Positions 31,635 to 42,727 of a stretch of 64,000 nt of DNA are shown here, one piece after another. The stretch spans positions 1 through 64,000 of the forward strand of contig NZ_JAHTMW010000004.1 in the NCBI RefSeq assembly GCF_026236535.1, in the 5' to 3' direction. The position numbers and the translations under genes were made by a program. The notes beneath the pieces are model-generated. The model saw nothing but the letters and a program-made list of their open reading frames with translations, was not told where the DNA came from and did not search any database. This DNA comes from Streptomyces sp. SKN60 (GTDB lineage Bacteria > Actinomycetota > Actinomycetes > Streptomycetales > Streptomycetaceae). The stretch's first letter is position 1, and each line of letters opens with the position of its first letter.

Positions 31635-31649
31635 CTGACGCTCCGTCAG
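31635..31649. promoter_or_regulatory. TetR-type palindrome upstream of DapB-like operon
   Basis: CTGACG and CGTCAG flank CTC, giving a perfect TGACGnnnCGTCA core common in TetR-family operators. It lies 55 bases upstream of the start codon at 31704, just before the candidate -35. No TetR gene is adjacent. Confidence 0.5.
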
Positions 31650-31667
31650 ATCCGTCCCGTCGCGGCT

Positions 31668-31697
31668 CTGGGAACCTCGCGCGCCCGGCGCTACCCT
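31668..31697 (+). promoter_or_regulatory. candidate promoter for a leaderless DapB-like gene
   Basis: CTGGGA (-35, weak) and TACCCT (-10, 31692-31697) are 18 bases apart. The ATG follows the -10 by six bases and there is no Shine-Dalgarno, so transcription probably starts at the start codon. Confidence 0.45.
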
Positions 31698-31703
31698 CCG
31701 CGC

Positions 31704-32783
31704 ATGATTCCGACCGTGGTATGGGGAACCGGAAATGTCGGGCGCGCGGCCATCCGGGCCGTCGACGCCCATCCGGCGCTCGCGCTCTCGGCCGTCCTCG
31801 TCGCGAACCCCGCCAAGGTCGGTCGCGACGCGGGCGAGCTCGCCGGGCTCGGGCGCCTGCTCGGGGTGGCCGCGCGGGACGACGTCGAGGCGGTGCTCGC
31901 CGAGGGCCCGGGCGCCGTGGTGTACGCGGCGTCCGGGGACCTGCGCCCGGACGAGGCGCTCGCCGACGTGGTCCGGGCGGTCCGCGCGGGTGCCGTGGTG
32001 GTGACGCCGTCGCTCTATCCGCTGTACGACCACCGGGGCGCGCCGCCCGAGTTCCGCGACCCGGTCCTGGCGGCGGTGAAGGAGGGCGGCGGGTCGCTGT
32101 TCGCCTCGGGCGTGGACCCGGGCTGGGGCAATGACGTGCTGCCGCTGCTCGTGAGCGGTCTGGGCAGCACGGTGGAGGCGATCCGCTGCCAGGAGATCTT
32201 CGACTACTCGACGTACGAGCAGGAGGAGTCGGTGCGCCTCCTGGTCGGCATGGGGCAGCCGATGGAGTACGAGCCGCCGATGCTGCTTCCGTCGGTGCCG
32301 ACGATGGTGTGGGGCGGGCAGCTGCGGCTGATGGCGCGGGCGCTCGGGGTCGAGCTCGACGAGATCCGGGAGACGCTGGAGCGGCGCCCCCTCGATGCGA
32401 CGGTGCGGACCCGGACCATGGGCGAGTTCGCGGCCGGCACCCAGGGCGCGGTGCGCTTCGAGGTGCAGGGGATCGTCGGCGGCGAGCCGCGTCTGGTGAT
32501 CGAGCATGTGACGCGGATCCATCCGGACTGCGCGCCGGACTGGCCGGTGCCGCCGGACGGTTCGGGGGCGCACCGGGTGATCGTGGAGGGGCGGCCGCGG
32601 ATCGTGGTGACGGTCGAGGCCTCGGACGAGGGCGAGAACCGCTCGGCGGGCGGGAACGCGACCGCGGTGGGACGGCTGGTCGGCTCGATCGACTGGCTGG
32701 TGGAGGCGGAGCCGGGGCTCTACGACGCGCTGGACGTGCCGTTGCGCCCGGCGGTGGGCAGGCTGGGAAGGAGCACGCGGTGA
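31704..32783 (+). CDS. NAD(P)H-dependent, DapB-like oxidoreductase
   Basis: The protein has 359 residues. The N-terminal Rossmann motif is VVWGTGNVGRAAIRAV, followed by a DapB-like fold with FASGVDPGWGNDVLPLL near residue 135 and QEIFDYSTYEQEESV. Proteins of this group are annotated as amine dehydrogenase or dihydrodipicolinate reductase-like; many act in sterol or ring-compound metabolism, but the substrate here is not known. It overlaps the next gene (GTGA), so they are co-translated. Two regulatory sites lie upstream, and the cholesterol oxidase gene lies just downstream on the other strand, which may be a metabolic link. Confidence 0.82.
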   Translation: MIPTVVWGTGNVGRAAIRAVDAHPALALSAVLVANPAKVGRDAGELAGLGRLLGVAARDDVEAVLAEGPGAVVYAASGDLRPDEALADVVRAVRAGAVVVTPSLYPLYDHRGAPPEFRDPVLAAVKEGGGSLFASGVDPGWGNDVLPLLVSGLGSTVEAIRCQEIFDYSTYEQEESVRLLVGMGQPMEYEPPMLLPSVPTMVWGGQLRLMARALGVELDEIRETLERRPLDATVRTRTMGEFAAGTQGAVRFEVQGIVGGEPRLVIEHVTRIHPDCAPDWPVPPDGSGAHRVIVEGRPRIVVTVEASDEGENRSAGGNATAVGRLVGSIDWLVEAEPGLYDALDVPLRPAVGRLGRSTR

Positions 32784-33259
32784 TCATCGACATTCCCGAG
32801 GGGCAGGAGCCGATCGGGTACGTGTGGGGCGACATGGTGCCCGGGATCGGGATGGCGGCGGCGAACTTCTCGCTGTCGGTGTACGCCCACACGACCCTGG
32901 GGCTGCGCGAGTTCGAGGCGGCGCGGCTGCGGATCGCGCAGATCAACGGCTGCAGGTTCTGTCTGGACTGGCGGACGGACCGGGACGGGGAGAAGGTCGA
33001 GGAGTCCTTCGCGGACGCGGTCGCGCAGTGGCGCACGACGGAGGTCTTCGACGAGCGGACGCGCCTGGCGGCGGAGTACGCGGAGCGGTACGCGCTCGAC
33101 CACCACGGCCTGGGCGAGGAGTTCTGGGCGCGGATGACGGGCGCGTACAGCCAGGTGGAGATCGTGGAGCTGACGATGAGCCTGGGGTCGTGGCTGGCGT
33201 TCGGGCGGCTCAACCGGGTGCTCGGGCTCGACACGGTGTGTGTGCTGCCGACCCACTGA
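32780..33259 (+). CDS. carboxymuconolactone decarboxylase-like protein
   Basis: The protein has 159 residues. The CMD/AhpD-like motif is RIAQINGCRFCLDWRTD, with CxxC at about residues 58-61; the usual His three residues after the second Cys is replaced (CLDWR), so peroxidase activity is doubtful. The rest follows the CMD helical pattern (TRLAAEYAERYALDHHG, EIVELTMSLGSWLAFGRLNR). The GTG start overlaps the stop of the DapB-like gene. It probably works with that enzyme, by analogy with paired genes of this kind in Actinobacteria. A strong terminator follows. Confidence 0.85.
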   Translation: MIIDIPEGQEPIGYVWGDMVPGIGMAAANFSLSVYAHTTLGLREFEAARLRIAQINGCRFCLDWRTDRDGEKVEESFADAVAQWRTTEVFDERTRLAAEYAERYALDHHGLGEEFWARMTGAYSQVEIVELTMSLGSWLAFGRLNRVLGLDTVCVLPTH

Positions 33260-33273
33260 GGCCGTACGACAAG

Positions 33274-33303
33274 GGGGCCGGCCGGGTTCTCCCGGCCGGC
33301 CCC
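33274..33303. terminator. 13-bp bidirectional terminator hairpin
   Basis: GGGGCCGGCCGGG pairs perfectly with CCCGGCCGGCCCC around a TTCT loop, followed by TCTTC. It lies between the convergent CMD-like and cholesterol oxidase genes. Confidence 0.85.
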
Positions 33304-33318
33304 TCTTCATGCCCGCCC

Positions 33319-35038
<1,720 letters not shown>

Positions 35039-35319
35039 GAGAAACCGCCCGGTAACTTTCGGCCGAAAACAGCCGTTCGTGATCACGGTCCCGCAACGAA
35101 CCCCCACCCCGCGTGTCGAACGCGAGTGCGGGCCTGATAAATGTTCACGTCTGGTCGTCGCTCTGCGCCTTCGCGCGCGCGGACGGCACCGGGGGGGTTT
35201 CACGCAGAACGGGCTTCGGCGCTGCCGCGCCGTGCCCGCATTTCCGCCTTCGCTTCTCCTTCCGGGCTGCCCGCTGCCCCTGGCCGCGTGCGACGCGGAA
35301 CGTGAGAGGGAGCGTGTGC
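35039..35319. other. divergent gap before sedolisin gene
   Basis: No gene is seen in these 281 bases. There are two perfect palindromes, TTTCGGCCGAAA (35057-35068) and CGTGATCACG (35078-35087), and an A/T-rich TGATAAATGTTCACG patch (35137-35151). A promoter in that patch would leave a leader of about 170 bases on the peptidase mRNA. Its role is unknown. Confidence 0.4.
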
Positions 35320-38300
35320 ATGGGCGGAACCGCCCGTAGCAAGGCATTCAGATGGGGTGCGGCCGCCGTCGCCGCCCTGGCCGTCGCCACGGCCGCCGTC
35401 CCGGCCTCGGCCGCGACGGCCGCCCCGGCCGGCGACCCGGGCCCGCAGCGGGTCGGCAAGGCCCCGAAGGCGCCCAAGGGCGCCGTCCGAACGGCCGATC
35501 CGGCCCCCGGCGCGGCGCTCGACCTGAGCGTCGTCCTGGAGCCCCGTGACCCGGCCGCACTGCAGCGGTTCGTCGCCGAGGTCTCCACCCCCGGTTCGCC
35601 GCGCTACCGCCAGTACCTCGGTACGGGCGAGTTCGCGAAGGTCTTCGGCGCCGAGCCGGCCACCGTGCAGCGGGTGCGGGCCGAGCTCGAGGCCAAGGGC
35701 CTGACCGTCGGCGCCCTGGGCGCGGACGGCCTCACCCTGCTGGTGAAGACCACCGTCGCCGACGCCGCGAAGGCCTTCGGCACCGAGTTCGACGGCTACC
35801 GGATGCCCGACGGCAAGGCCGGTGTGCTCAACACCCGCGCCCCGTCCTTCGGCGGCCGGGTGGCCGGCGAGGTCAGCACAGTGGTCGGCCTCAACACCCT
35901 GGCCACGTACCAGCCGCGCAACACCGGCCTCAAGGGCAAGGCGCACAAGAAGCAGACGGCCACCGCGCCGCGCGCCCTGCAGCCGCGGCTGACCGGCACC
36001 ACCCCGGCGCTCTGCACCGAGGTGCAGAACTACCTCGCCGACGCCAGCGACCCGGCCTACCCGCCGCTGTACGACAAGACCGACTACTGGAGCGCCCGCT
36101 CCCTGGCCACGGCGTACAACATGGCCAACCAGGTCAACGTGCAGACCGGCACCACCGTCGCGGTCTACTCCCTGGAGAACTACGACCCGAAGGACATCGC
36201 GGAGTACCAGCGCTGCCACGGCACCAGGGCGTCCGTGAGCGCGGTCCGCGTCAACGGCGGCCCCACCGAGCCGGTGGACCCGTTCGGCACCGGCGCCGGC
36301 ATGGAGACCGCGCTGGACGTCGAGACCATCATCGGTCTCGCGCCGCAGGCGAAGATCCTCGTCTACCAGGGCAAGAACACCTGGAACGACTCCACGCTGA
36401 CGTACCAGCAGATCGTCAACGAGAACCGCGCCAAGGTCATCTCGGTCAGCTGGGGCCTGTGCGAGATCCACACGCCCGACGACGTCCGCACCGCGCAGAA
36501 CCTGATCTTCCAGCAGGCCGCCGCGCAGGGCCAGAGCGTCGTCGTCGCCTCCGGCGACAGCGGCTCGACCGGCTGCTACGTGCCGATCGACGCCCAGGGC
36601 ACCCCGGACCCGGAGGTCCCGGACCAGGACCAGCTGGTCGCCGACTTCCCGTCGGTCTCCCCGTACGTGCTCGCCGTCGGCGGCACCACCATGCGGACGG
36701 ACATCACCCAGCAAACCACCTGGCCGGGCTCGGGCGGCGGCGTCGCCCGCGGCATCTCCGTGCCGGCGGACGGCTTCCAGGCCGGCCGCACCGGCGCCGG
36801 CTACGCCGACGCCTGCGCCGCGGCCGCCGGCACCACCTGCCGTCAGGTCCCGGACGTCGCCGGCGTCGGCGACCCCGCCACCGGCTACCCGATCGCCTTC
36901 GGCGGCGGCGACTACTGGGGCGTCATCGGCGGCACCAGCGGCGCCGCCCCGGTCTGGGCCGCGCTGCTCGCCCAGGCGAACCAGGACCTCGCGTGCCAGG
37001 CCAACGGCGCGGTCGGCGACGTCCACCGCGCGCTGTACCAGCTGCCGGCGACCGCCTTCCGCGACGTCACCAGCGGCAACACCAACCTGACGAAGTCGGG
37101 CAACTTCAGCGGTCTGTACGCGGCGGGCGCGGGTTACGACCTGGCCACCGGCCTCGGCGCCCCGAACGGACGCGAGATCGTCGCCGGCCTGTGCAAGGCC
37201 GTCGCCCCCTCCGCCGCGAGCGCGTTCAACGCGCTCACCCCGGCCCGCATCCTCGACACCCGGGCCGGCATCGGCCGGGCCGGCACCTCGCCGGTGGGCG
37301 TCAACGGCACGGTCAAGCTCAAGGTGACCGGCGTGGGCGGCGTCCCGGCCTCCGGCGTCACCGCGGTCGTCATGAACGTCACCGCGACCGCCCCGACCGG
37401 CCCGGGCTACCTGATCGCGTACCCGAGCGGCACCACGCGTCCGGCCTCCTCGAACATGAACTGGCTCAAGGGCGAGACCATTCCGAACCTGGTCACCGTC
37501 CCGGTCGGCAAGGACGGCTCGGTCGACCTGTTCAACGCGGGCGGCTACACGGCCCACTTCGTCGCCGACATCTCCGGCTACTTCTCCACCGAGGCCGGCG
37601 GCTCCACCTACGTGCCGAAGGGCCCGGCCCGGATCCTCGACACCCGCAGCGCCATCGGCCGCGCCGGCACCTCGCCGGTGCCCGGCAAGGGCACCGTGTC
37701 GCTGCAGGTCGCGGGCGCCGGCGGCGTCCCGGCCACGGGCGCCACCGCCGTGGTCCTCAACGTCACCGCCACGGCGCCGACGTCGAACGGCTACCTCATC
37801 GCCTACCCGAGCGGTGCCACCCGCCCGACCGCCTCGAACATCAACTGGCTCACCGGCCAGACCCGTCCGAACGCGGTCGTGCTGCCGATCGGCCCCGACG
37901 GCAAGGTGAACCTGTACAACGCCGGCAGCGGCACCGTGCACTTCATCGCCGACGTCTTCGGCTACTACACCGCGGGCGCCGAGGGCAGCACCTTCCACAG
38001 CGCTGGCCCGGCCCGGCTGCTCGACACCCGGTACGCGCTCGGCACCTCCGGCACCACCCCGCTCAAGGGCGGCACCCCGCTGGTGCTGAACCTGAACGAC
38101 GGTCACACCCTGTCGACGGCCAAGGCGGTGGTCCTCAACGTCACCGTCACCGCGCCCAGCGCCGGCGGCTTCCTGACGGTGTGGCCCGACGGCACGACCC
38201 TGCCCACCGCGTCCAACCTCAACTGGACCACCGGGCAGACCACGGCCAACCTGGTCACCGTGCCCGTGGTCAACGGGAAGATCGACTTCCGGGCGAACAC

Positions 38301-38346
38301 CGGAACGGTGCACGTGATCGCCGACCTGTTCGGCTACTACTCCTGA
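35320..38346 (+). CDS. secreted sedolisin (S53) peptidase with three C-terminal repeats
   Basis: The preproprotein has 1008 residues. A Sec signal is followed by a pro-kumamolisin activation domain (about 65-205) and an S53 catalytic domain. The catalytic triad is E329 and D333 in GAGMETALDVETIIG and S540 in GGTSGAAPVWAALL; the oxyanion Asp is D413 in ASGDSGSTGC. Calcium-site residues lie near DVTSGN and GYDLATGLGAPNG. The last 370 residues are three copies of a roughly 125-residue module starting PARILDTR. The enzyme should be an acid-active extracellular endopeptidase. I chose the ATG at 35320 because GAGAGGGAG is well spaced; a GTG at 35314 is also in frame. Confidence 0.92.
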   Translation: MGGTARSKAFRWGAAAVAALAVATAAVPASAATAAPAGDPGPQRVGKAPKAPKGAVRTADPAPGAALDLSVVLEPRDPAALQRFVAEVSTPGSPRYRQYLGTGEFAKVFGAEPATVQRVRAELEAKGLTVGALGADGLTLLVKTTVADAAKAFGTEFDGYRMPDGKAGVLNTRAPSFGGRVAGEVSTVVGLNTLATYQPRNTGLKGKAHKKQTATAPRALQPRLTGTTPALCTEVQNYLADASDPAYPPLYDKTDYWSARSLATAYNMANQVNVQTGTTVAVYSLENYDPKDIAEYQRCHGTRASVSAVRVNGGPTEPVDPFGTGAGMETALDVETIIGLAPQAKILVYQGKNTWNDSTLTYQQIVNENRAKVISVSWGLCEIHTPDDVRTAQNLIFQQAAAQGQSVVVASGDSGSTGCYVPIDAQGTPDPEVPDQDQLVADFPSVSPYVLAVGGTTMRTDITQQTTWPGSGGGVARGISVPADGFQAGRTGAGYADACAAAAGTTCRQVPDVAGVGDPATGYPIAFGGGDYWGVIGGTSGAAPVWAALLAQANQDLACQANGAVGDVHRALYQLPATAFRDVTSGNTNLTKSGNFSGLYAAGAGYDLATGLGAPNGREIVAGLCKAVAPSAASAFNALTPARILDTRAGIGRAGTSPVGVNGTVKLKVTGVGGVPASGVTAVVMNVTATAPTGPGYLIAYPSGTTRPASSNMNWLKGETIPNLVTVPVGKDGSVDLFNAGGYTAHFVADISGYFSTEAGGSTYVPKGPARILDTRSAIGRAGTSPVPGKGTVSLQVAGAGGVPATGATAVVLNVTATAPTSNGYLIAYPSGATRPTASNINWLTGQTRPNAVVLPIGPDGKVNLYNAGSGTVHFIADVFGYYTAGAEGSTFHSAGPARLLDTRYALGTSGTTPLKGGTPLVLNLNDGHTLSTAKAVVLNVTVTAPSAGGFLTVWPDGTTLPTASNLNWTTGQTTANLVTVPVVNGKIDFRANTGTVHVIADLFGYYS
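37237..38343 (+). repeat. three tandem ~380-bp coding repeats in sedolisin
   Basis: The copies begin near 37237, 37618 and 37999. Each encodes PAR(I/L)LDTR, a Gly/Ala-rich strand, AVV(M/L)NVT(A/V)TAP, a YLIAYPSG-like strand, SN(M/I/L)NW and a final FIAD-FGYY-like end. Copies one and two are closest; the third is diverged. Modules like this recur at the C-terminus of many secreted actinobacterial proteins. Confidence 0.85.
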
Positions 38347-38657
38347 TCCCGGGAGCCCTCGGGCCCCGTCCCCGCCGCGCGAGCGCCGGGGGCGGGGCCC
38401 TTCCCGTTCCCGGCGGCGGAGGTGAGACCGGCGACCAGCACCCCGGCGAGGGCCGCCCAGGCCAGCGCGCCGGCGCCGGCCGCCCGCCAGGCGGGACCGG
38501 CCAGGAGCAGGCTCGCGAGCAGGCCCGCCGCGAGTGCGCGGGGATCGCGGGTGAAGGCGAGGGCGCGGCGGGCGCTGCCGGGCGCGGCGCGCTCGCGCAG
38601 GGCCAGCCGGCCGACGAGCAGGGCGGCGGCGACCGCCGCCGTGAGGGCCAGGACCAT
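38337..38657 (-). CDS. small membrane protein, 106 residues
   Basis: I do not recognise the family. Two or three hydrophobic segments are visible: MVLALTAAVAAALLVGRLAL at the start and LAAGLLASLLLAGP plus LAWAALAGVLVAGLTSA in the second half, with a charged Gly/Pro-rich C-terminus. The gene overlaps the 3' end of the sedolisin gene by 10 bases on the opposite strand. The ribosome site (GAGGCGG) is weak. Codon use is consistent with coding, but the high Ala/Leu content makes a chance frame possible. Confidence 0.5.
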   Translation of the reverse strand: MVLALTAAVAAALLVGRLALRERAAPGSARRALAFTRDPRALAAGLLASLLLAGPAWRAAGAGALAWAALAGVLVAGLTSAAGNGKGPAPGARAAGTGPEGSRDQE

Positions 38658-38773
38658 GCCGTGCCCACCGCCTCTCCGTGCCGCGCGCCGGCCGGACCGG
38701 CGCGTCCGCGACCAGTCTCCCCGCCGCCCGCCGGGCCCGCCCGTCGACCCGCCCGTCGGACCCGCCCGCCGGG

Positions 38774-39538
38774 TCAGGCGGCCAGGAAGGCCTCGATGGC
38801 GTCGGCGACGGCCTTCGGGGTCTCCTCCGGCGCGTAGTGGCCGGCGTCCGGCAGCACGGTGAGCCGGGCGTTCGGGTACCAGCGCAGCCAGGTGGCCTCC
38901 ATGGCCTCGGCGCCGAGCGCCGGGTCGTGGGCGCCGACGACCAGGAGGACGGGCGCCGGGTTGTCGCGGACCCGCTCGTGGAAGTCGGTGCGCGACCAGG
39001 AGTCCAGGTAGGCGCGGAAGGCGGTGGGCGAGGAGCGGGTCAGGGAGCGGTCGACGAGGGCGGAGAGCCAGGCGTCGTCGTAGCGGCCGCCGGTGGTGTT
39101 GTCGATGATCGCGCGCCGGTTCCCGGGCTGTTCCGCGGCACCGGCGAAGAGCTCCCAGGTCGCGTCGTCGAGCGGGAAGCCGGCCGCGGAGACCGGGGAG
39201 ATCCCGACGATCGACCGCACCCGGTCGGGTGCGTCGAGCAGCATCAGCTGGGCGGCCTTGCCGCCCATGGAGTGGCCGACCACCGAGAAGGTGTCCCAGC
39301 CCAGGTCGTCGGCGACGGCGAGGGCGTCGGCCGCGACCTCCTCCATCGTGTAGGCGCCGTCGGCGTCGATCGCCTCCCCGTAGCCGCGGCAGTCGAGGAA
39401 GGCGTAGGAGCCGGCGGCCCCGTCCAGGTGCTCGCGCAGCGGCGCGAAGCTGCTCCGGTCGCCGAACCAGTTGTGCAGGACCAGGGCCCGGTGCGGCCCG
39501 GTGCCCTGGACGTCGTACGGAAGAACCCGGCCGGTCAT
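38774..39538 (-). CDS. alpha/beta hydrolase
   Basis: The protein has 254 residues with the canonical fold. The oxyanion region is VLHNWFGDRSSF and the nucleophile elbow is VVGHSMGGKAAQ, with Ser near 90. The acid is in VVGAHDPALG and the histidine in LPDAGHYAPEETP. FLDCRGYGEAIDADG resembles haloperoxidase or esterase relatives. It is cytoplasmic and its substrate is unknown. It is divergent from the SpoIIE phosphatase gene. Confidence 0.88.
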   Translation of the reverse strand: MTGRVLPYDVQGTGPHRALVLHNWFGDRSSFAPLREHLDGAAGSYAFLDCRGYGEAIDADGAYTMEEVAADALAVADDLGWDTFSVVGHSMGGKAAQLMLLDAPDRVRSIVGISPVSAAGFPLDDATWELFAGAAEQPGNRRAIIDNTTGGRYDDAWLSALVDRSLTRSSPTAFRAYLDSWSRTDFHERVRDNPAPVLLVVGAHDPALGAEAMEATWLRWYPNARLTVLPDAGHYAPEETPKAVADAIEAFLAA

Positions 39539-39727
39539 TCATCCCCCTGGTCACGAGGGGCTGCGCGCCGTCCGCGGCAGCCGACGACGGGAGTCTGACG
39601 AGCCGCGGCGGCCCCGGTCAATGCCCCCATGGGGTGGTTCCCGGCGGTACGGGCGGGGGCCGGGGGCCGGACGGGTGCGCCGTTGCTCCGGATGCGTGGC
39701 CCTTCCGGCCGGGCGCATCCTTGCTGT

Positions 39728-42250
39728 GTGACCTCGTACGGCGCGGCAGGCACCGCCCCGTCGGACGGGACCGGGCCGCCGCGCCCGGAGCCACGGGCCG
39801 CCGGGTGGGCGGCCGACGCCCTGACGGTGGTGCTCGCGGAGTCGGTGCTGCGGGCCGTGGAGGCGGCCGGGGGCTATGCGGGCGGGGTCTATCTGCGCTC
39901 GGGCACGCCGGGACTGCTGCGGCTCGCGGTGCTCGCGGGGCTGCCGGGGCCGCTGTTCCGGCCGTGGTGGCGGATGCACGCCAACCGGCCGTTCCCGGTG
40001 GCCGAGGCGCACCGCTCGGGCCAGCCGGTGCATCTCGGGGACGTCGAGGAGGCCATGCGGCAGTTCCCGCAGCTGGTGGCGAGCCTGCCGTTCCCCTTCG
40101 CCTCCCTGTACGCGCCGGTGGTCAACGGCCGCGAGCGGTTCGGGGTGCTCGTGGTGCTGCGCACGCCCACGCCGGGGGTGCCGGTGGACGCGCAGGACCG
40201 GGGCCGGATGATGCAGGAGGCACGCCGTCTGGGCACGACGCTCGCCGGTCTGGCCGGGCACGGGTCCCGGGTGGCCTGGCCGGGCGAGCCGGTGTCCGTG
40301 CAGCTGCCGAGCCGGACCGCGCCGCCGGTGCGGATCGGCTACTTCGACTGGGACCTGGACAGCGGCACGCTCCGGGCCGACGCGGGGCTGCGGGACATCC
40401 TGGGCGAGACGGGACCGCTGCCGTGGACGGTGGCCTCGCTGACCTCGCGGCTCGTGCCGGAGGACGCGTACGCGCTGGGGGCGCTGGCGCGCCAGGCCGC
40501 CGGCTCGGGCGGCCCGGCGGCGCGCCGGCTACGGCTGAAGGGTCCGGACGGCGGGCTGCACCTCCTGGAGGTGACGGCGCGGCCGCTCACCGACGGGCGG
40601 GCGGGGCACGTCCTCACCGGCTCGCTCGTCGACCTGGGCACCGGGCTCCTCGGCTCGGACGCCACCGACCGGCTGCCCCGGGCAATCCTGGCGATCGACC
40701 GGCTGGGCCGGATCACGTACGTCAACGAGCGCACCGAGGGGCTGCTCGGTCTGGCGCGCGGCACGCTCGCCGGGCAGCGGCTGTGGGAGGCGGTGCCGTG
40801 GTTCGCCCATCCGTACCACGAGGAGCAGCTGCGCGGGGCGCTGCTCTCGGACCGGCCGATCCACTTCCTGGCGCACCCCGGGCAGGGCGAGTGGCTGTCG
40901 GTGTCGCTCTATCCGGGCCGGGACGGGGTGACGCTGGTCCTGGTGCCTTCGAGCGATCCGGCGGCGGCCGACCTGCCGCCGCGTACGGCCACGGAGGACG
41001 ACGACGGGCTCGCCTCGCCGGAGGGGCGGGCTGCGGCCTTGTACCGGCCGGTGGCGCTTGCCATCGCGCTGTCGGAGGCGGTGACGGCGCGCCAGGTGTC
41101 GGCGGTGGTCACCGAGGAGCTGCTGCCGGCCTTCGGCGGGCGGCAGCTGGCGATCTATCTGCTGAGCGACCGGCATCTGTACCTGGCGTGGGAGACCGGT
41201 TTCCCGCCGGGCTTCCTGGAGCCCTTCGACGGGGTGCGGCTCGATGCCCGGGTGCCGGGTGTGGAGACGCTGACGACGGGGCGGCCGCTGTTCTTCGAGT
41301 CCATGGACCAGCTGGGCGCGGCCTATCCGGGGCTGCCCCTGGACGCGCACACGGGTGCCCGGGCGTTCCTGCCGTTGATCGCCTCGGGCCGGCCGGTGGG
41401 CTCGTGCATCCTCGGCTTCGACAAGCCGCGCGGATTCACCGCCGAGGAGCGCACGGTGCTCACGGCGCTCGCCGGGCTGATCGCCCAGGCGCTCGAGCGG
41501 GCGCAGCGGTACGACTCCGAGTCCGCGCTGGCCCGCGGGCTGCAGGACGCGCTGCTTCCGCACCGGCTTCCGGTGTACGAGGGCGTGGACACGGTGGGCC
41601 GCTATCTGCCCGGCACGCAGGGCATGGACGTGGGCGGCGACTGGTACGACGTGATCGAGACGGGGCAGGGGCGGCTCGCCCTGGTGATCGGCGACGTGCA
41701 GGGCCATGGCGTGGCCGCGGCGGCCACCATGGGGCAACTGCGCAGCGCGGTACGGGCCTTCGCGCTCGGCGGGCACCGGCCGCAGGACGTGGTGCGGGGC
41801 ACCAACCGGCTCCTTATCGACCTGGATCCGGGGCAGTTCGCGAGCTGTTGTTACGTGGTGCTCGACCCGGCCACCGGCGAGATGCAGGCGGCCCGGGCGG
41901 GGCATCCCCAGCCGCTGCTGCGCCGGGCGGACGGCAGAACGGAGGTGGTCGAGCTGGCCGGCGGGGTGGTGCTCGGGGTGGACGGTGCGGCCGTCTACCC
42001 GGTGACCCGGTTCCGCCTCGAACCGGGCGATGTGCTCGCCCTGTTCACGGACGGCCTCGTGGAGCGGCCGGGCACCGACATCGACGAGGGCGTCGAGCGC
42101 CTGCGCCGCACCTTCGCGGCCACCGGCTCCGCCGAACTCGCGGACACCGCCGACCGCCTGATCCGCGAGGCCCGCCAGGCCCCGGATCGCCCGGACGACA
42201 TCGCCCTGCTCCTCGCGGCGAGGTGGGGCGCGCCGCCGCGCGGTGGGTGA
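39728..42250 (+). CDS. GAF/PAS-domain SpoIIE-type PP2C phosphatase
   Basis: The protein has 840 residues. An N-terminal GAF-like domain is followed by two PAS-like regions ([18 protein letters not shown] and [20 protein letters not shown]) and a second GAF domain (about 460-610). The C-terminal SpoIIE phosphatase has the metal-site motifs [24 protein letters not shown] and [13 protein letters not shown]. Such enzymes dephosphorylate anti-sigma antagonists and so regulate sigma factors by partner switching. The GTG at 39728 has no Shine-Dalgarno; CATCCT six bases upstream suggests a leaderless mRNA. A longer frame from the ATG at 39629 is possible but less likely. Confidence 0.88.
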   Translation: MTSYGAAGTAPSDGTGPPRPEPRAAGWAADALTVVLAESVLRAVEAAGGYAGGVYLRSGTPGLLRLAVLAGLPGPLFRPWWRMHANRPFPVAEAHRSGQPVHLGDVEEAMRQFPQLVASLPFPFASLYAPVVNGRERFGVLVVLRTPTPGVPVDAQDRGRMMQEARRLGTTLAGLAGHGSRVAWPGEPVSVQLPSRTAPPVRIGYFDWDLDSGTLRADAGLRDILGETGPLPWTVASLTSRLVPEDAYALGALARQAAGSGGPAARRLRLKGPDGGLHLLEVTARPLTDGRAGHVLTGSLVDLGTGLLGSDATDRLPRAILAIDRLGRITYVNERTEGLLGLARGTLAGQRLWEAVPWFAHPYHEEQLRGALLSDRPIHFLAHPGQGEWLSVSLYPGRDGVTLVLVPSSDPAAADLPPRTATEDDDGLASPEGRAAALYRPVALAIALSEAVTARQVSAVVTEELLPAFGGRQLAIYLLSDRHLYLAWETGFPPGFLEPFDGVRLDARVPGVETLTTGRPLFFESMDQLGAAYPGLPLDAHTGARAFLPLIASGRPVGSCILGFDKPRGFTAEERTVLTALAGLIAQALERAQRYDSESALARGLQDALLPHRLPVYEGVDTVGRYLPGTQGMDVGGDWYDVIETGQGRLALVIGDVQGHGVAAAATMGQLRSAVRAFALGGHRPQDVVRGTNRLLIDLDPGQFASCCYVVLDPATGEMQAARAGHPQPLLRRADGRTEVVELAGGVVLGVDGAAVYPVTRFRLEPGDVLALFTDGLVERPGTDIDEGVERLRRTFAATGSAELADTADRLIREARQAPDRPDDIALLLAARWGAPPRGG

Positions 42251-42383
42251 GGTGGGGGCGGCCGGCGGCCGTCGCTCACCCGGTCGGACGTGCGGCGCTG
42301 GTCGTGGGGGCGGGGGGCGGGGAGGCTGGGCGGACCGGGGGGCGACCGGCTACGGCGGCCCGAGGGCCGTCCGAGGAGGACAA

Positions 42384-42635
42384 GTGCAGCAGGACAAGCA
42401 GCCGGAGTACCGGCCCGTGGTGTTCCGGGACCGCTCGGCCGGGTTCGCGTTTCTGACCCGGTCCACGGCGAGCAGCGAGCAGACCATCGACTGGGACGAC
42501 GGCAACACGTATCCGGTGGTGGACGTGGAGATCTCGTCGGAGAGCCATCCGTTCTACACGGGCAAGGCGCGGACCGTGGACAGCGAGGGGCGGATCGCCA
42601 AGTTCGAGCGCAAGTACGGCGAGGGCGACGGCTGA
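42384..42635 (+). CDS. rpmE2: ribosomal protein L31 type B (zinc-independent)
   Basis: The protein has 83 residues and matches L31 type B throughout: [11 protein letters not shown] near the start, [19 protein letters not shown] in the middle and [11 protein letters not shown] at the end. It contains no cysteine, so it is the zinc-free paralogue that replaces the CxxC form when zinc is scarce. The GTG is preceded by GAGGAGGA. Such genes are usually controlled by Zur, but I see no A/T-rich Zur box in the 130 bases upstream. Confidence 0.93.
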   Translation: MQQDKQPEYRPVVFRDRSAGFAFLTRSTASSEQTIDWDDGNTYPVVDVEISSESHPFYTGKARTVDSEGRIAKFERKYGEGDG

Positions 42636-42727
42636 GGCGTCCCGGCCCCTCGCCCCGGCACGGGGGCGTTGTCAGTGGCCGCCCGTAGGGTGATCGGACC
42701 GGTGGGGAGCCGGTCCGACGGGGAGTC

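Noticed and set aside
35145..35588. Minus-strand frame over the sedolisin signal and propeptide
   Set aside because: It is Arg/Ala/Gly-rich with no domain and is antisense to a clear signal peptide and pro-kumamolisin domain.
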